Shown here: positions 45,350-54,115 of the stretch, one piece after another
How the letters are laid out: every line of letters starts with the position of its first letter
How positions within the stretch are numbered: position 1 is the first letter of the stretch
Assembly (NCBI RefSeq): GCF_003334855.1
Contig: NZ_QOWE01000001.1
Coordinates: 1-64,000 of the forward strand
Direction: 5' to 3'
Length of the DNA: 64,000 bases
Source of the DNA: Larkinella punicea
Lineage (GTDB): Bacteria > Bacteroidota > Bacteroidia > Cytophagales > Spirosomataceae
Notes under the pieces: model-generated
What the model was told of the DNA's origin: nothing
What the model saw: the letters and a program-made list of their open reading frames with translations, nothing else
Databases searched by the model: none
Translations under genes and position numbers: made by a program

Positions 45350-46015
45350 TTATTCCACAATTTTATACACCTTTTTGGCTTCGGCACGGGACAGGGCGTT
45401 AAAGTGCCACCACTCGGTTTTCAGGGACGAGAAGCCCGCTGTTCGCATCACCGAGCGCAACAGCCGCCGGTTTTCCACCTGTTTTTGGGTCAATTTCCCC
45501 TGTTTCAATAGCTGAAGTTCTTTATCGGGATGTCCCAGTTCGCCGAAGTAATCGAATTCTGTTCCCATATCGAGCGGCTTTCCGGCCTGGGTCGCCAGCG
45601 TCAGATCGACGGCGCAACCGTAGTTATGAACTGATCCGTTGCGCGGGTTGGAAACATATTTTCCGCGTTCATTGGGCGGCAAATGGCCCAGCGTATTCCA
45701 CAAATCCCACTGCACCGAGCGGGGCCGGGTGGCGTCATAGACGAGCAAACGAAAATCGGGGTGTTTTTGCTGAAGAAGTTTGCTCGCTTTCGCCAGTTTT
45801 TGAGCTGCCATCGGTTGCAAATACGCCCGCGTCAAATCGCCATAGACATCTTTTCCCACAAAATTATCAGTAGTAGAATACTTCAACTCGACCAGAATCG
45901 TCCGGTCAATTGTCTGAATATCAACCAATCCCTGCCGGATCATGGCCTGCTCCAGTTTCCCCTGAGCGAGAAGAAGCCGGGGAAACAACAAAAGAAACAA
46001 AGCGAGGTTTCTCAT
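45350..46015 (-). CDS. D-alanyl-D-alanine dipeptidase (VanX/DdpX type, M15)
   Basis: About 221 aa from the ATG at 46015 (MRNLALFLLLFPRLLLAQ, signal peptide). Zinc-site motifs of M15D: SVHNYGCAVDLTL (H-x6-D) and KTEWWHFNAL (E-x-x-H). The VanX-type conserved Arg region YDATRPRSVQW is present. The signal peptide suggests a periplasmic enzyme that recycles D-Ala-D-Ala rather than a resistance factor; no vanA/vanH partners are near. Convergent with the exonuclease. Confidence 0.93.
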   Translation of the reverse strand: MRNLALFLLLFPRLLLAQGKLEQAMIRQGLVDIQTIDRTILVELKYSTTDNFVGKDVYGDLTRAYLQPMAAQKLAKASKLLQQKHPDFRLLVYDATRPRSVQWDLWNTLGHLPPNERGKYVSNPRNGSVHNYGCAVDLTLATQAGKPLDMGTEFDYFGELGHPDKELQLLKQGKLTQKQVENRRLLRSVMRTAGFSSLKTEWWHFNALSRAEAKKVYKIVE

Positions 46016-46033
46016 TATACAATCTCTGATAAA

Positions 46034-46108
46034 CTCTGATGTTCTCTGCTTAACTCTGCGATACAACTCTTTTAACTGTTTCTCAGAGTTAATCAGAGAA
46101 CATCAGAG
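46034..46108. repeat. Imperfect 25-bp inverted repeat, GAGTTAATCAGAG type
   Basis: Arms 46034-46058 and 46084-46108 are complementary at 24 of 25 positions (CTCTGATGTTCTCTG... against its complement). The spacer carries more AACTC words. It lies between two divergent genes (dipeptidase start at 46015, SpmAB start at 46176), so it is in 5' rather than 3' regions. Its wording is related to 16116-16208 and 19486-19589. Confidence 0.85.
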
Positions 46109-46175
46109 GGAACCAGCGTTAATTCGTTGCGAAATAACGAAAAACCACCTATTTTGCCACGAACAACGTGTAAAC

Positions 46176-47411
46176 ATGGCCCTCAACTACATCTGGGTAG
46201 CTTTTTTCCTGATTGCCTTTCTGATTGCGCTCTTTAAACTGATTTTTCTGGGCGATACCGAGATTTTCAAAGTCATTGTCGAGGGGCTGTTCGATTCCTC
46301 CAAAACGGCGGTGATGGACATTGCCCTGCCCCTGGCGGGCGTGATGACCTTTTTTCTGGGTCTGCTCAACATTGGCGAAAAAGCCGGGGCCATCAATTTT
46401 CTGGCGCGCATCATCGGCCCGTTTTTCAACAAACTCTTCCCGGAAGTGCCGAAAGACCACCCCGCCAACGGGCAAATGATCATGAACTTTTCGGCCAACA
46501 TGCTCGGCCTCGACAATGCCGCCACGCCCTTCGGCCTGAAAGCCATGCAGAGTTTGCAGGAACTGAACCCGGAGAAGGAAACCGCTTCCAACGCCCAGAT
46601 CATGTTTCTGGTGCTGCACACCTCCGGGCTGACCATCGTTCCGCTCGGGATCATGGCGCAACGGGCTATTCTGGGGGCTAAAGACCCCTCCGACATTTTC
46701 ATTCCCTGCCTGATCGGGACGTATGTAGCCACGGTTTTCAGTATGTTTCTGGTTGCCCTGAAACAACGGATCAACCTGTTCAACGGGCTGGTGATGGGCT
46801 GGCTGGGCGGTATTACGGCATTTCTTGCGCTGGCGTTGTGGTATTTGTCGTCGCTGCCGAAAGAAGAGATCGAGCAGATTTCGAAAGTCGTCGGCAACGT
46901 CATCCTGTTCGTGATCATCGTGGCGTTTCTGCTCGGTGCGATGCGAAAGAAGGTCGACATTTTCGACACGTTTATTGAGGGCGCCAAAGGCGGTTTTGAA
47001 ACTTCGATCCGGATTATTCCATACCTGGTCGGGATGCTGGTTGCCATCAGCGCCCTGCGGAATTCCGGAGCAATGACCTACATCGTGGACGGGATGAAGT
47101 ATGTCATTGGGTTGATGGGTGTCAACACGGATTTCACGGATGCCTTACCCGTCGCCCTGATGCGGCCCCTGAGCGGCAGCGCATCGCGGGCGTTGATGAT
47201 CGACGCCATGAAAGAGTTTGGCCCGGATTCATTTGTGGGCCGGTTGTCCTGCATTTTTCAGGGGGCTGCCGATACGACGTTTTACATCGTCGCGTTGTAT
47301 TTTGGGTCGGTCGGTATCAAGAAAACCCGCTATGCCATCGTCGCTGGCCTGATTGCCGATGCCGCGGGCGTCATCGCCGGGATTGCGCTGGGATACTTCT
47401 TTTTTCACTGA
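46176..47411 (+). CDS. SpmA-SpmB fusion (nucleoside-recognition/Gate domain membrane protein)
   Basis: 411 aa, polytopic. Residues 1-190 correspond to spore maturation protein A (FSANMLGLDNAATPFGLKAM, HTSGLTIVPLG) and about 230-411 to SpmB (FDTFIEGAKGGFETSIRIIPYLV, MRPLSGSASRALMIDAM, CIFQGAADTTFYIVALYFGSVG). Both carry the Gate/nucleoside-recognition fold. Sporulation is not expected here, so it likely moves a small molecule across the inner membrane. A GTTG-N20-TATTTTGC promoter-like motif precedes it. Confidence 0.9.
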   Translation: MALNYIWVAFFLIAFLIALFKLIFLGDTEIFKVIVEGLFDSSKTAVMDIALPLAGVMTFFLGLLNIGEKAGAINFLARIIGPFFNKLFPEVPKDHPANGQMIMNFSANMLGLDNAATPFGLKAMQSLQELNPEKETASNAQIMFLVLHTSGLTIVPLGIMAQRAILGAKDPSDIFIPCLIGTYVATVFSMFLVALKQRINLFNGLVMGWLGGITAFLALALWYLSSLPKEEIEQISKVVGNVILFVIIVAFLLGAMRKKVDIFDTFIEGAKGGFETSIRIIPYLVGMLVAISALRNSGAMTYIVDGMKYVIGLMGVNTDFTDALPVALMRPLSGSASRALMIDAMKEFGPDSFVGRLSCIFQGAADTTFYIVALYFGSVGIKKTRYAIVAGLIADAAGVIAGIALGYFFFH

Positions 47412-47458
47412 GCAAAACCCGATCGGAATTTGTTATCTTAAAAAAAAGATGGATTAAT

Positions 47459-47704
47459 ATGGCAACGATTGAAATAGAGGTAAGCGAAGAGGTGATCCGT
47501 GCTTATGGTATCAAGGCCATTCAGGAAAAATTTCAAAAACAGTTGGAATGGGAAAAACTGCGCTTGGCCGCATTGCATCTAAAATCGGCTCTGGACGAAG
47601 CCGGGCTGGATTACGATGAAATAGCAGAACAGGCAAGATCTCAGGCTTGGGAAAAATACAAATACAAGCTCAAAGATAAACTTCCCCCCGAAGCTTTCGA
47701 GTAA
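47459..47704 (+). CDS. Putative antitoxin of a PIN-type toxin-antitoxin pair
   Basis: 81 aa, rich in Glu and Lys (MATIEIEVSEEVIRAYGIKA... ending KLPPEAFE), helical, with no catalytic motif. It is encoded 33 bp upstream of a PIN-domain protein, the usual antitoxin-toxin order. An ATCTT/AAGAT word pair just before the start codon (47435-47455) may be an autoregulatory site. The assignment rests on position and size rather than on a known antitoxin family. Confidence 0.7.
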   Translation: MATIEIEVSEEVIRAYGIKAIQEKFQKQLEWEKLRLAALHLKSALDEAGLDYDEIAEQARSQAWEKYKYKLKDKLPPEAFE

Positions 47705-47737
47705 TTTTTTCTCAAACAAGTCTGTAGAAATTGTTAA

Positions 47738-48175
47738 ATGATCCATATACCCTCAGGAGATAATTTTGTTATTGACGCCAATATTCTGTTCAGTTGCTTG
47801 ATAAGTGGTAAAGAAAATTATCTGACTTTTTTTGAATCAAACACCGTATATGTTCCCGATTTTCTCTATGAAGAAATTCAACTTCATCAGGAAGTAATTC
47901 GACTAAAAAGTAAATTGGCTGCCACAGAATTTAGACGGTATGCCTTAGCCGTTTTCAGAAGTTTAATCGTTATCCCAAATCTTCTAATTTCAGACCAGCA
48001 TTTCTATCAGGCCTATTATTTATGCCGGGATGTCGATTTGAAAGATCTAAATTATGTGGCCTTATCCATTGAACTAAATTTTCCCTTGCTCACTCGAGAC
48101 AAACCGCTTGCTGAGGGTCTTCGCGCCAAGGGGTACACAAACGTAATTTTATTGGATGAATTATTCGGTCAGTAG
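47738..48175 (+). CDS. PIN-domain toxin (VapC-like ribonuclease)
   Basis: 145 aa. PIN-domain acidic residues are in place: D-x-N in FVIDANILFS, a Glu in YEEIQLHQ, D in VDLKDLNYVALSIEL, and the last D in LLTRDKPLAEGL. Such proteins cut RNA, often tRNA or rRNA, when freed from the antitoxin. AT-rich compared with neighbours, as is common for toxin-antitoxin loci. The small upstream gene is the probable antitoxin. Confidence 0.85.
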   Translation: MIHIPSGDNFVIDANILFSCLISGKENYLTFFESNTVYVPDFLYEEIQLHQEVIRLKSKLAATEFRRYALAVFRSLIVIPNLLISDQHFYQAYYLCRDVDLKDLNYVALSIELNFPLLTRDKPLAEGLRAKGYTNVILLDELFGQ

Positions 48176-48197
48176 ACCGAATCTTGCCTTACTTGCC

Positions 48198-48371
48198 ATG
48201 AACATCAACGAAATACGCGAACAGTTGCACCTGCTCATCGACGAAGTGGACGACATCTACGTTCTGAATGGTTTATACCGCAACCTCTCGGCCGAAAAAC
48301 GCCACCGCCAGGAATACGAACGGGAACAGGCGCAAAAGGCGCAGGCCGCTCGCCATAAACGCAGCAAATAA
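48198..48371 (+). CDS. Small charged protein, unknown
   Basis: 57 aa from the ATG at 48198 (MNINEIREQLHLLIDEVDD). The N-terminal half is acidic and predicted helical, the C-terminal half strongly basic (EKRHRQEYEREQAQKAQAARHKRSK). It starts 23 bp after the PIN toxin gene and may be part of that transcript. Its acidic N-terminus resembles small Bacteroidota helper proteins, but I recognise no family. Confidence 0.55.
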   Translation: MNINEIREQLHLLIDEVDDIYVLNGLYRNLSAEKRHRQEYEREQAQKAQAARHKRSK

Positions 48372-48426
48372 GCCCCTGATTTTGTTACTTTTGCTGAACC
48401 GTTGTATCAACAGGAATTCATCGCTT

Positions 48427-51423
48427 ATGCTTTTCTTCGTCCGCTTACGTTTGCTGGCTTGTACGCTCTGTTTTTTAGTCTCCTTTCAGGCCGCTCATTC
48501 CCAGACGGTTCCATCCTTTCTGAAAGCAAATCCGCACTGGGTCGATTCGGTTTTTAACGCCCTGACGCCCGACCAGCGGATTGCCCAACTGATCATGGTA
48601 GCCGGTTTTTCCAACCGCAGCAAGGGCTACGAAGATTCGCTGATGGCGCTGATTCAAACGTACCAGATTGGCGGAGCGGTTTTCTTCCAGGGCGGTCCGA
48701 TCCGGCAGGCCCGGCTGGTCAACCGGCTGCAAACCGTCGTGAAAGTCCCGATGCTCATTGCCATCGACGGCGAGTGGGGATTGGGGATGCGGCTCGATAG
48801 CACCGTGCGGTTTCCGTATCAGATGACGCTGGGGGCCATTCAGGGACGCGACGATTTGATCTATAAAATGGGTGCCGCCGTGGCCCGCCAAAGCAAGCGA
48901 ATGGGCATCCACATCAATTTTGCCCCGGTAGCCGATGTCAACAACAACCCCAACAACCCGGTCATCAACTTCCGTTCGTTTGGCGAAGACAAAGAATCGG
49001 TGGCCCGCAAGGCACTGGCCTACATGAAAGGTATGCAGGACAACGGCTTGCTGACCTCGCTGAAACACTTTCCCGGCCATGGCGATACCAGTACGGATTC
49101 GCACTACGACCTGCCACTGATCTCGAAAAACCGCCAGCAACTGGACGAGTTGGAACTGTTTCCGTTTCGGAAACTGATCGACGCGGGGGCTTCCGGGGTC
49201 ATGATTGCCCACCTGAACATCCCGGCGCTGGACTCCACACCCAACCTGCCCAGCACGCTTTCGCGCCGGGTGGTTTCTGACTTGTTGAAAAACGAACTCG
49301 GTTTTGGCGGTCTGGTCTTTTCCGATGCCATGAACATGAAAGGCGTTACGAAATATTTTCCGTCCGGAATAGCCGACCGGATGGGCATCGAAGCGGGTAT
49401 GGATGTGCTCGAATACACCCTCGACATCCCGCGTGCCATTGCGGAGATCAAACAGGCCATTGCCGACGGGCGGCTATTGCAAACGGACGTCGACGCCCGC
49501 TGCCGCAAGGTGCTGGCGGCCAAAGCCTGGGCCGGGCTGGATCGGTACAAACCCGTCAACCTGATGAATCTGATTCGGGAGTTGAACGAACCCGAATCCA
49601 ACCTGATCAATCGTCTGTTGACCGAAGAAGCCCTGACGGTGCTGAAAAACGACAAAGAGCCGTCTGGTGAGCCCATCATTCCGGTATTGAATCTGGGTAC
49701 CAAACGGATTGCCTCTGTTTCGCTCGATGCTCCGAACGAAACCTATTTTCAGAAAATGCTCGCCAATTATACCGCCATCGATCATTTCAATCTGGCAGCC
49801 ACGACCGCAGATACCACCGTTGAGCGGATTCGGAACGACTTGAAACAGTACGATTTGCTGCTCGTAGGCGTACATCTGAGCAACATTCGCCCGGCGGTGC
49901 AATACGGGGTTACGCCCAAAACCGTCGCGCTGTTGAAAGAATTGTGCGAAACCGGCAAAGCCGTCGTCTCGGTTTTTGGCAACCCCTATGCACTGGACAA
50001 GCTCGAAGGGCTGGACAAGGCAAAAGGTCTGATTATGGCCTACCAACTCACCCAATTCACGGAAGAACTGGCCGCTCAGCTCATTTTTGGCGCGATTCCG
50101 GCGAAAGGCAAACTGCCCGTAACGGTTAACCCGCAATTCAAACTGAACGACGGCATTACCACGCCCGCCATTGCCCGGTTGAAATACACCATTCCGGAAG
50201 AAGTCGGCGTCGATTCGTATTTCCTGACGGCCAGGATCGATTCGCTGGTGAAAGTGGCAATGGAGCAAAAAGCAACACCGGGTTGCGTTGTAGAAATGGC
50301 GAAAGATGGCAAAGTAATTTTTCGGAAAGCCTACGGAACGCACACCTACGAAGGGTTGACCCCGACGAAAGAAGACGATTTATTCGATCTGGCTTCCGTA
50401 ACCAAAATCAGCACCTCGACGCTGGCACTGATGCGGCTGGTTGACGAAGGGAAGTTCGATCTGAACAAAACCATGGGTGACTACCTGCCGGATTTCAAAC
50501 ATTCGAACAAAGCCAATCTGGTCTGGCGGGACGTTTTGGCCCATCAGGCGGGTTTGAAAGCCTCCATTGCCTTCTGGACCGCGACCAAAAATCCCGACGG
50601 TACCTGGAAAGACCATACGTTTGACGACGAAAAACACGGCCCGTATAAAGTTGAGATTACGGATAATCTGTTCATGCATCGAAAATACCGGAAAACCATC
50701 TTCGAAACGATTCGTGACTCGCCGGTCAGTGCTAAAAAAGACTACGTCTACAGCGATCTGTCGTTTATTCTGTATCCGCAGATTGTTGAAAAAATGACGC
50801 ACCAGCCCTTTGAAGACTATCTAAAACAGAACATTTACGAACCACTGGGCGCTACAACGCTTACGTTCAACCCGCTGCGGTTTTATCCCCTGCCGCGCAT
50901 GGTGCCGACGGAATACGATTCGGTATTTCGCAAAACGCTGGTTTGGGGTCGCGTACACGACGAGGGAGCTGCCATGCTCGGCGGTGTTTCGGGCCATGCC
51001 GGTTTGTTCGGTTCGTCCAACGACTTGATGAAACTGGTCCAGATGTATTTGCAGAAGGGATATTACGGTGGAAAACAGTTCGTCAGTCCGGCCACCATTA
51101 CGGAATTTACGCGCTATCAATTCCCGGAAAAAGGGAGTCGGCGCGGCCTGGGCTTCGACAAGCCGACGTTCAAATATTCAGGAAACGCGCCTAAATACGC
51201 CAGTCCACAGAGTTTCGGACACTCTGGTTTTACCGGACCCTTTATCTGGGTCGACCCGCAGTACAACACCTCCTACGTGTTCATGTCGAACCGGGTTTAT
51301 CCGAGCCGGAGCCACACCAAGCTCATTACATTGAACATCCGGACCAGCATCGCCGATGCGTTGTACGAAGCGATTCGGCGGGGACCGACGTCCAATCTGG
51401 CGAGTATCCTGATGACGCCGTAA
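48427..51423 (+). CDS. GH3 beta-N-acetylhexosaminidase fused to a beta-lactamase-family serine hydrolase
   Basis: 998 aa from the ATG at 48427 (MLFFVRLRLLACTLCFLV, signal peptide). Residues about 30-590 are NagZ-like GH3: DGEWGLGMRLDST, the catalytic loop KHFPGHGDTSTDSHYDLP and nucleophile region VFSDAMNMKGVTKYF. Residues about 610-990 are a class C beta-lactamase/DD-peptidase fold: DLASVTKISTS (SxxK), VYSDLSF (YxN-like) and FGHSGFTGPF (HxG-like). It probably trims GlcNAc-containing muropeptides in the periplasm, with an esterase or peptidase activity in the same chain. This fusion is known in Bacteroidota. Confidence 0.92.
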   Translation: MLFFVRLRLLACTLCFLVSFQAAHSQTVPSFLKANPHWVDSVFNALTPDQRIAQLIMVAGFSNRSKGYEDSLMALIQTYQIGGAVFFQGGPIRQARLVNRLQTVVKVPMLIAIDGEWGLGMRLDSTVRFPYQMTLGAIQGRDDLIYKMGAAVARQSKRMGIHINFAPVADVNNNPNNPVINFRSFGEDKESVARKALAYMKGMQDNGLLTSLKHFPGHGDTSTDSHYDLPLISKNRQQLDELELFPFRKLIDAGASGVMIAHLNIPALDSTPNLPSTLSRRVVSDLLKNELGFGGLVFSDAMNMKGVTKYFPSGIADRMGIEAGMDVLEYTLDIPRAIAEIKQAIADGRLLQTDVDARCRKVLAAKAWAGLDRYKPVNLMNLIRELNEPESNLINRLLTEEALTVLKNDKEPSGEPIIPVLNLGTKRIASVSLDAPNETYFQKMLANYTAIDHFNLAATTADTTVERIRNDLKQYDLLLVGVHLSNIRPAVQYGVTPKTVALLKELCETGKAVVSVFGNPYALDKLEGLDKAKGLIMAYQLTQFTEELAAQLIFGAIPAKGKLPVTVNPQFKLNDGITTPAIARLKYTIPEEVGVDSYFLTARIDSLVKVAMEQKATPGCVVEMAKDGKVIFRKAYGTHTYEGLTPTKEDDLFDLASVTKISTSTLALMRLVDEGKFDLNKTMGDYLPDFKHSNKANLVWRDVLAHQAGLKASIAFWTATKNPDGTWKDHTFDDEKHGPYKVEITDNLFMHRKYRKTIFETIRDSPVSAKKDYVYSDLSFILYPQIVEKMTHQPFEDYLKQNIYEPLGATTLTFNPLRFYPLPRMVPTEYDSVFRKTLVWGRVHDEGAAMLGGVSGHAGLFGSSNDLMKLVQMYLQKGYYGGKQFVSPATITEFTRYQFPEKGSRRGLGFDKPTFKYSGNAPKYASPQSFGHSGFTGPFIWVDPQYNTSYVFMSNRVYPSRSHTKLITLNIRTSIADALYEAIRRGPTSNLASILMTP

Positions 51424-51480
51424 AAAGGAATCCATTTCGTATTTTTGTCTTGACTAATGCGGTAAAACGCCCGGCTTCGG

Positions 51481-51933
51481 ATGAAAAACTACCTGATTCG
51501 CCTGGTTGACTACGAGCAGTGGGCCAACCGAACCGTGATCGATGCGCTCGACAGCGTGGCCAGTCCTCCGCTTCGGGCAGTGCAACTGATGGGGCATATC
51601 CTGTCTGCCCAGCAAATCTGGCTATCGCGGGTGACGGGAGAGATCAGTTACGTCGCCATTTGGGAAGACATTCCAATTGCCTGGATGGGGGAAACGTCCG
51701 ACCGGAATTTCCTGCGCTTGAAAACCGTCCTGAATAGTGAATCGGACGACAGCCTGAACCGGATTGTTTCGTATACCACCTCAACCGGTCAGCCTTTTAA
51801 AAGCCCCCTGATCGACATTCTGACGCAGTTGAGTCACCATGCCGCCTACCACCGCGGGCAGATTGTCCAGTTGCTTCGACCGCAACTCGACCAGGCCCCG
51901 TTGACCGATTTTATTTTCTGGGCGCGGAACTGA
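51481..51933 (+). CDS. DinB family protein, cytosolic
   Basis: 150 aa, no signal peptide. The metal histidines are at the positions typical of DinB: MGHILSAQQIW (His 1), then LSHHAAYHRGQIVQLLR (His 2 and 3). Members are thiol-dependent S-transferases or metal-bound stress proteins, but the reaction here is unknown. It follows the GH3 fusion by 57 bp on the same strand and may be co-transcribed. Confidence 0.9.
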   Translation: MKNYLIRLVDYEQWANRTVIDALDSVASPPLRAVQLMGHILSAQQIWLSRVTGEISYVAIWEDIPIAWMGETSDRNFLRLKTVLNSESDDSLNRIVSYTTSTGQPFKSPLIDILTQLSHHAAYHRGQIVQLLRPQLDQAPLTDFIFWARN

Positions 51934-51981
51934 GCCGCCGGGGTTGGCATCCGGTCGCTTGAGACTCCCCTCAGAACCTCA

Positions 51982-53934
51982 TTATTTCAGGCGATAGGAC
52001 AGCCTTGTCACCTCAATAACCGGGTCGAATCCGGGTTTCCACCGGATTTTTTCATTAAACACAATAGACGTAACCCGTTTATGGCGAACCTGTGACGTTT
52101 CCAGAAACTCTTTGGCATCCGCCAGATGATCGACCCGGGCGTTCACCACCATTCCCTTCTCCAGTAACACAGGCACCGCCCGGTAGGTAACGGCCCGGCT
52201 ATTTTCTGCTCCAATGGTCATGGTCAGTTGCGGAGGCTGGAAAAGGACATTCAGGATTTTTCCATACAGGGAATAGTGGATTTTGGTATAAATGACATGC
52301 AACAGGGAGTCTTTTTCTGGAAGACGCAATGTTTCACCCATCCGCAGCCGGATGGTTTCTTTTCTGACAAGTTGCAGCGGCCGGATATCATCCGTTTTTT
52401 TCAGAAAAAGGCAACCATTGGCCTCATCGGCCACGCGGTAGCGTTGCAACACCGCCAACAGCGTTTGCGTCTCATCCGCAAGCGGGTATTTCCCGTCGAT
52501 ACTTTCGTAGGAGTAGATAATCCAGTCGGGAGCGGTTTTGGATAGATACTTCTCCCGATTCTTCGTATCGAGATACCAGTTGTAAGCCTGATAGGATTGA
52601 ATAACCGGGCGGGGGTTGTAATTCAATCCGTTAAAATAAATTTCTGAAATTTCATTGGGGATCCGATCCGTCGTCTGATTCCCGATCTTTTGAAGAATCC
52701 GGGCGGGGAGTGTTGCCCTGGGAACGGGATATTTTTCCGTTAATGCTGACTGAAAATAATGCGTTAGAATGTATACTTTCTGGGTAAACATTGTCGTATA
52801 ATTAACCGACATTTTCCCGAAAACCGGCGCATAAAAAACAAGATAAAAACTACCATTCAAGAGTAAATAGACAAAGAATGTTTTCCGGATCCAGCCTTCT
52901 TTTGCGGAAACGATAATCAGCACCAGCAATATGCTTGATTGCTTGATATAGACCGTTAAGTGGCCGCTATCGGCTCGGGTAAAAGCATACTTCAGGATAA
53001 CAAAGGAAATGATCAGCATCCACACCAGGCTGAATAAGGCGGCATAAGGGTTGCTTTTAGGCTTGTAAACGGATGTCTTTATGGTATAAAAGTAAAGCAA
53101 GGTGGTTGCGATTTGCAGGAGATACATTCCATACGAAAGCAGTACGAGCCTGAGCCTGTTATCCGGATAAATAGCCTGAGATTCGTTATAACCACTGATT
53201 ATATGCAGGCTGGAAATAAAGTAATTCACTAAATCGGTGTGCAAAAAATGAGCACCCGTCATCAGTAACACCAGCAGAATCGCTACCTGAAAAAGAAACC
53301 AACGCCCCGTTTTTTGCTTGCTCAAGTAAATATAAACCAACAATGAAACAATAAAACCCAGAATGAGAATGCCATAATTGGCCTTCATGAAAAAATTTAC
53401 GGTGGAGAGGACCAATAGGTAGTAGAGCAAACCCTGCGTCGGCCGGTAGACATAGCGAACACCCCAGTAAATTACCGAATAAAACCACAGGAAATGCACC
53501 CATTCCCCATACATGTTGCTGATCAGGGCCCACAGGATAAAATAGACACCCAAATTCCACATTCTGAGCGGATTAGGCAACATATTGTAAAGCAAAACGG
53601 CCAAATTAACCGCGAAAAAAAGATCCACGGCCAAAAGCTCCAACCGACCGGTTGTAATCGTATATCGCTGAAGCCATCGGCCCAACGGCCCATACGTATA
53701 AATAATATCCTGCCCCCAGATCAGTTTCTTTTCCTGACTAAGCTCCAACGCAATACGCCATGAATTATCAATCCCGGCACTCGGTATATGGACGAAATCC
53801 AGGTACGGAAACGTCAGAATTAAAAGAAGTAATACGTAACTGATTTTTATAGTTTGATTCTCAATTTTCGTATTAATGAATCTTTCAAACGTCGGTAAGA
53901 GGTAGATTCTGCAATAGTTTATCGCTAATATCAT
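51982..53934 (-). CDS. Large polytopic membrane protein, GT-C glycosyltransferase-like
   Basis: 650 aa with about ten hydrophobic segments in the first 400 residues and a soluble C-terminal region (about 430-650). The first loop has GIDNSWRIALELS and, later, DIIYTYGPLGRWLQ. A D-x-W plus TYGPLG pattern of this kind is seen in some GT-C-like membrane proteins that transfer sugars from polyprenol donors. I cannot name the family with certainty. The gene is more AT-rich than its neighbours and stands alone. The upstream region 53935-54115 is AT-rich and shows no other gene. Confidence 0.65.
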   Translation of the reverse strand: MILAINYCRIYLLPTFERFINTKIENQTIKISYVLLLLILTFPYLDFVHIPSAGIDNSWRIALELSQEKKLIWGQDIIYTYGPLGRWLQRYTITTGRLELLAVDLFFAVNLAVLLYNMLPNPLRMWNLGVYFILWALISNMYGEWVHFLWFYSVIYWGVRYVYRPTQGLLYYLLVLSTVNFFMKANYGILILGFIVSLLVYIYLSKQKTGRWFLFQVAILLVLLMTGAHFLHTDLVNYFISSLHIISGYNESQAIYPDNRLRLVLLSYGMYLLQIATTLLYFYTIKTSVYKPKSNPYAALFSLVWMLIISFVILKYAFTRADSGHLTVYIKQSSILLVLIIVSAKEGWIRKTFFVYLLLNGSFYLVFYAPVFGKMSVNYTTMFTQKVYILTHYFQSALTEKYPVPRATLPARILQKIGNQTTDRIPNEISEIYFNGLNYNPRPVIQSYQAYNWYLDTKNREKYLSKTAPDWIIYSYESIDGKYPLADETQTLLAVLQRYRVADEANGCLFLKKTDDIRPLQLVRKETIRLRMGETLRLPEKDSLLHVIYTKIHYSLYGKILNVLFQPPQLTMTIGAENSRAVTYRAVPVLLEKGMVVNARVDHLADAKEFLETSQVRHKRVTSIVFNEKIRWKPGFDPVIEVTRLSYRLK

Positions 53935-54115
53935 ACAAGAGTGGATAGAGGTTTTACATGGTCGGACGGGATAGAATTTATAAACTAGAAAATACGGCTA
54001 TCAAGAATAAACGTAATCGATCATTCGGGTAAATATAATAAACCCAACTGATATATGTTTGCAAAAGCAAACATAATACCAATACGGCGAACTGATCAGC
54101 GAGATGGCGAGTTAA

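Noticed and set aside
45350-46015. Vancomycin-resistance VanX
   Set aside because: It has a signal peptide and no vanH/vanA neighbours, so a peptidoglycan-recycling dipeptidase is more likely.
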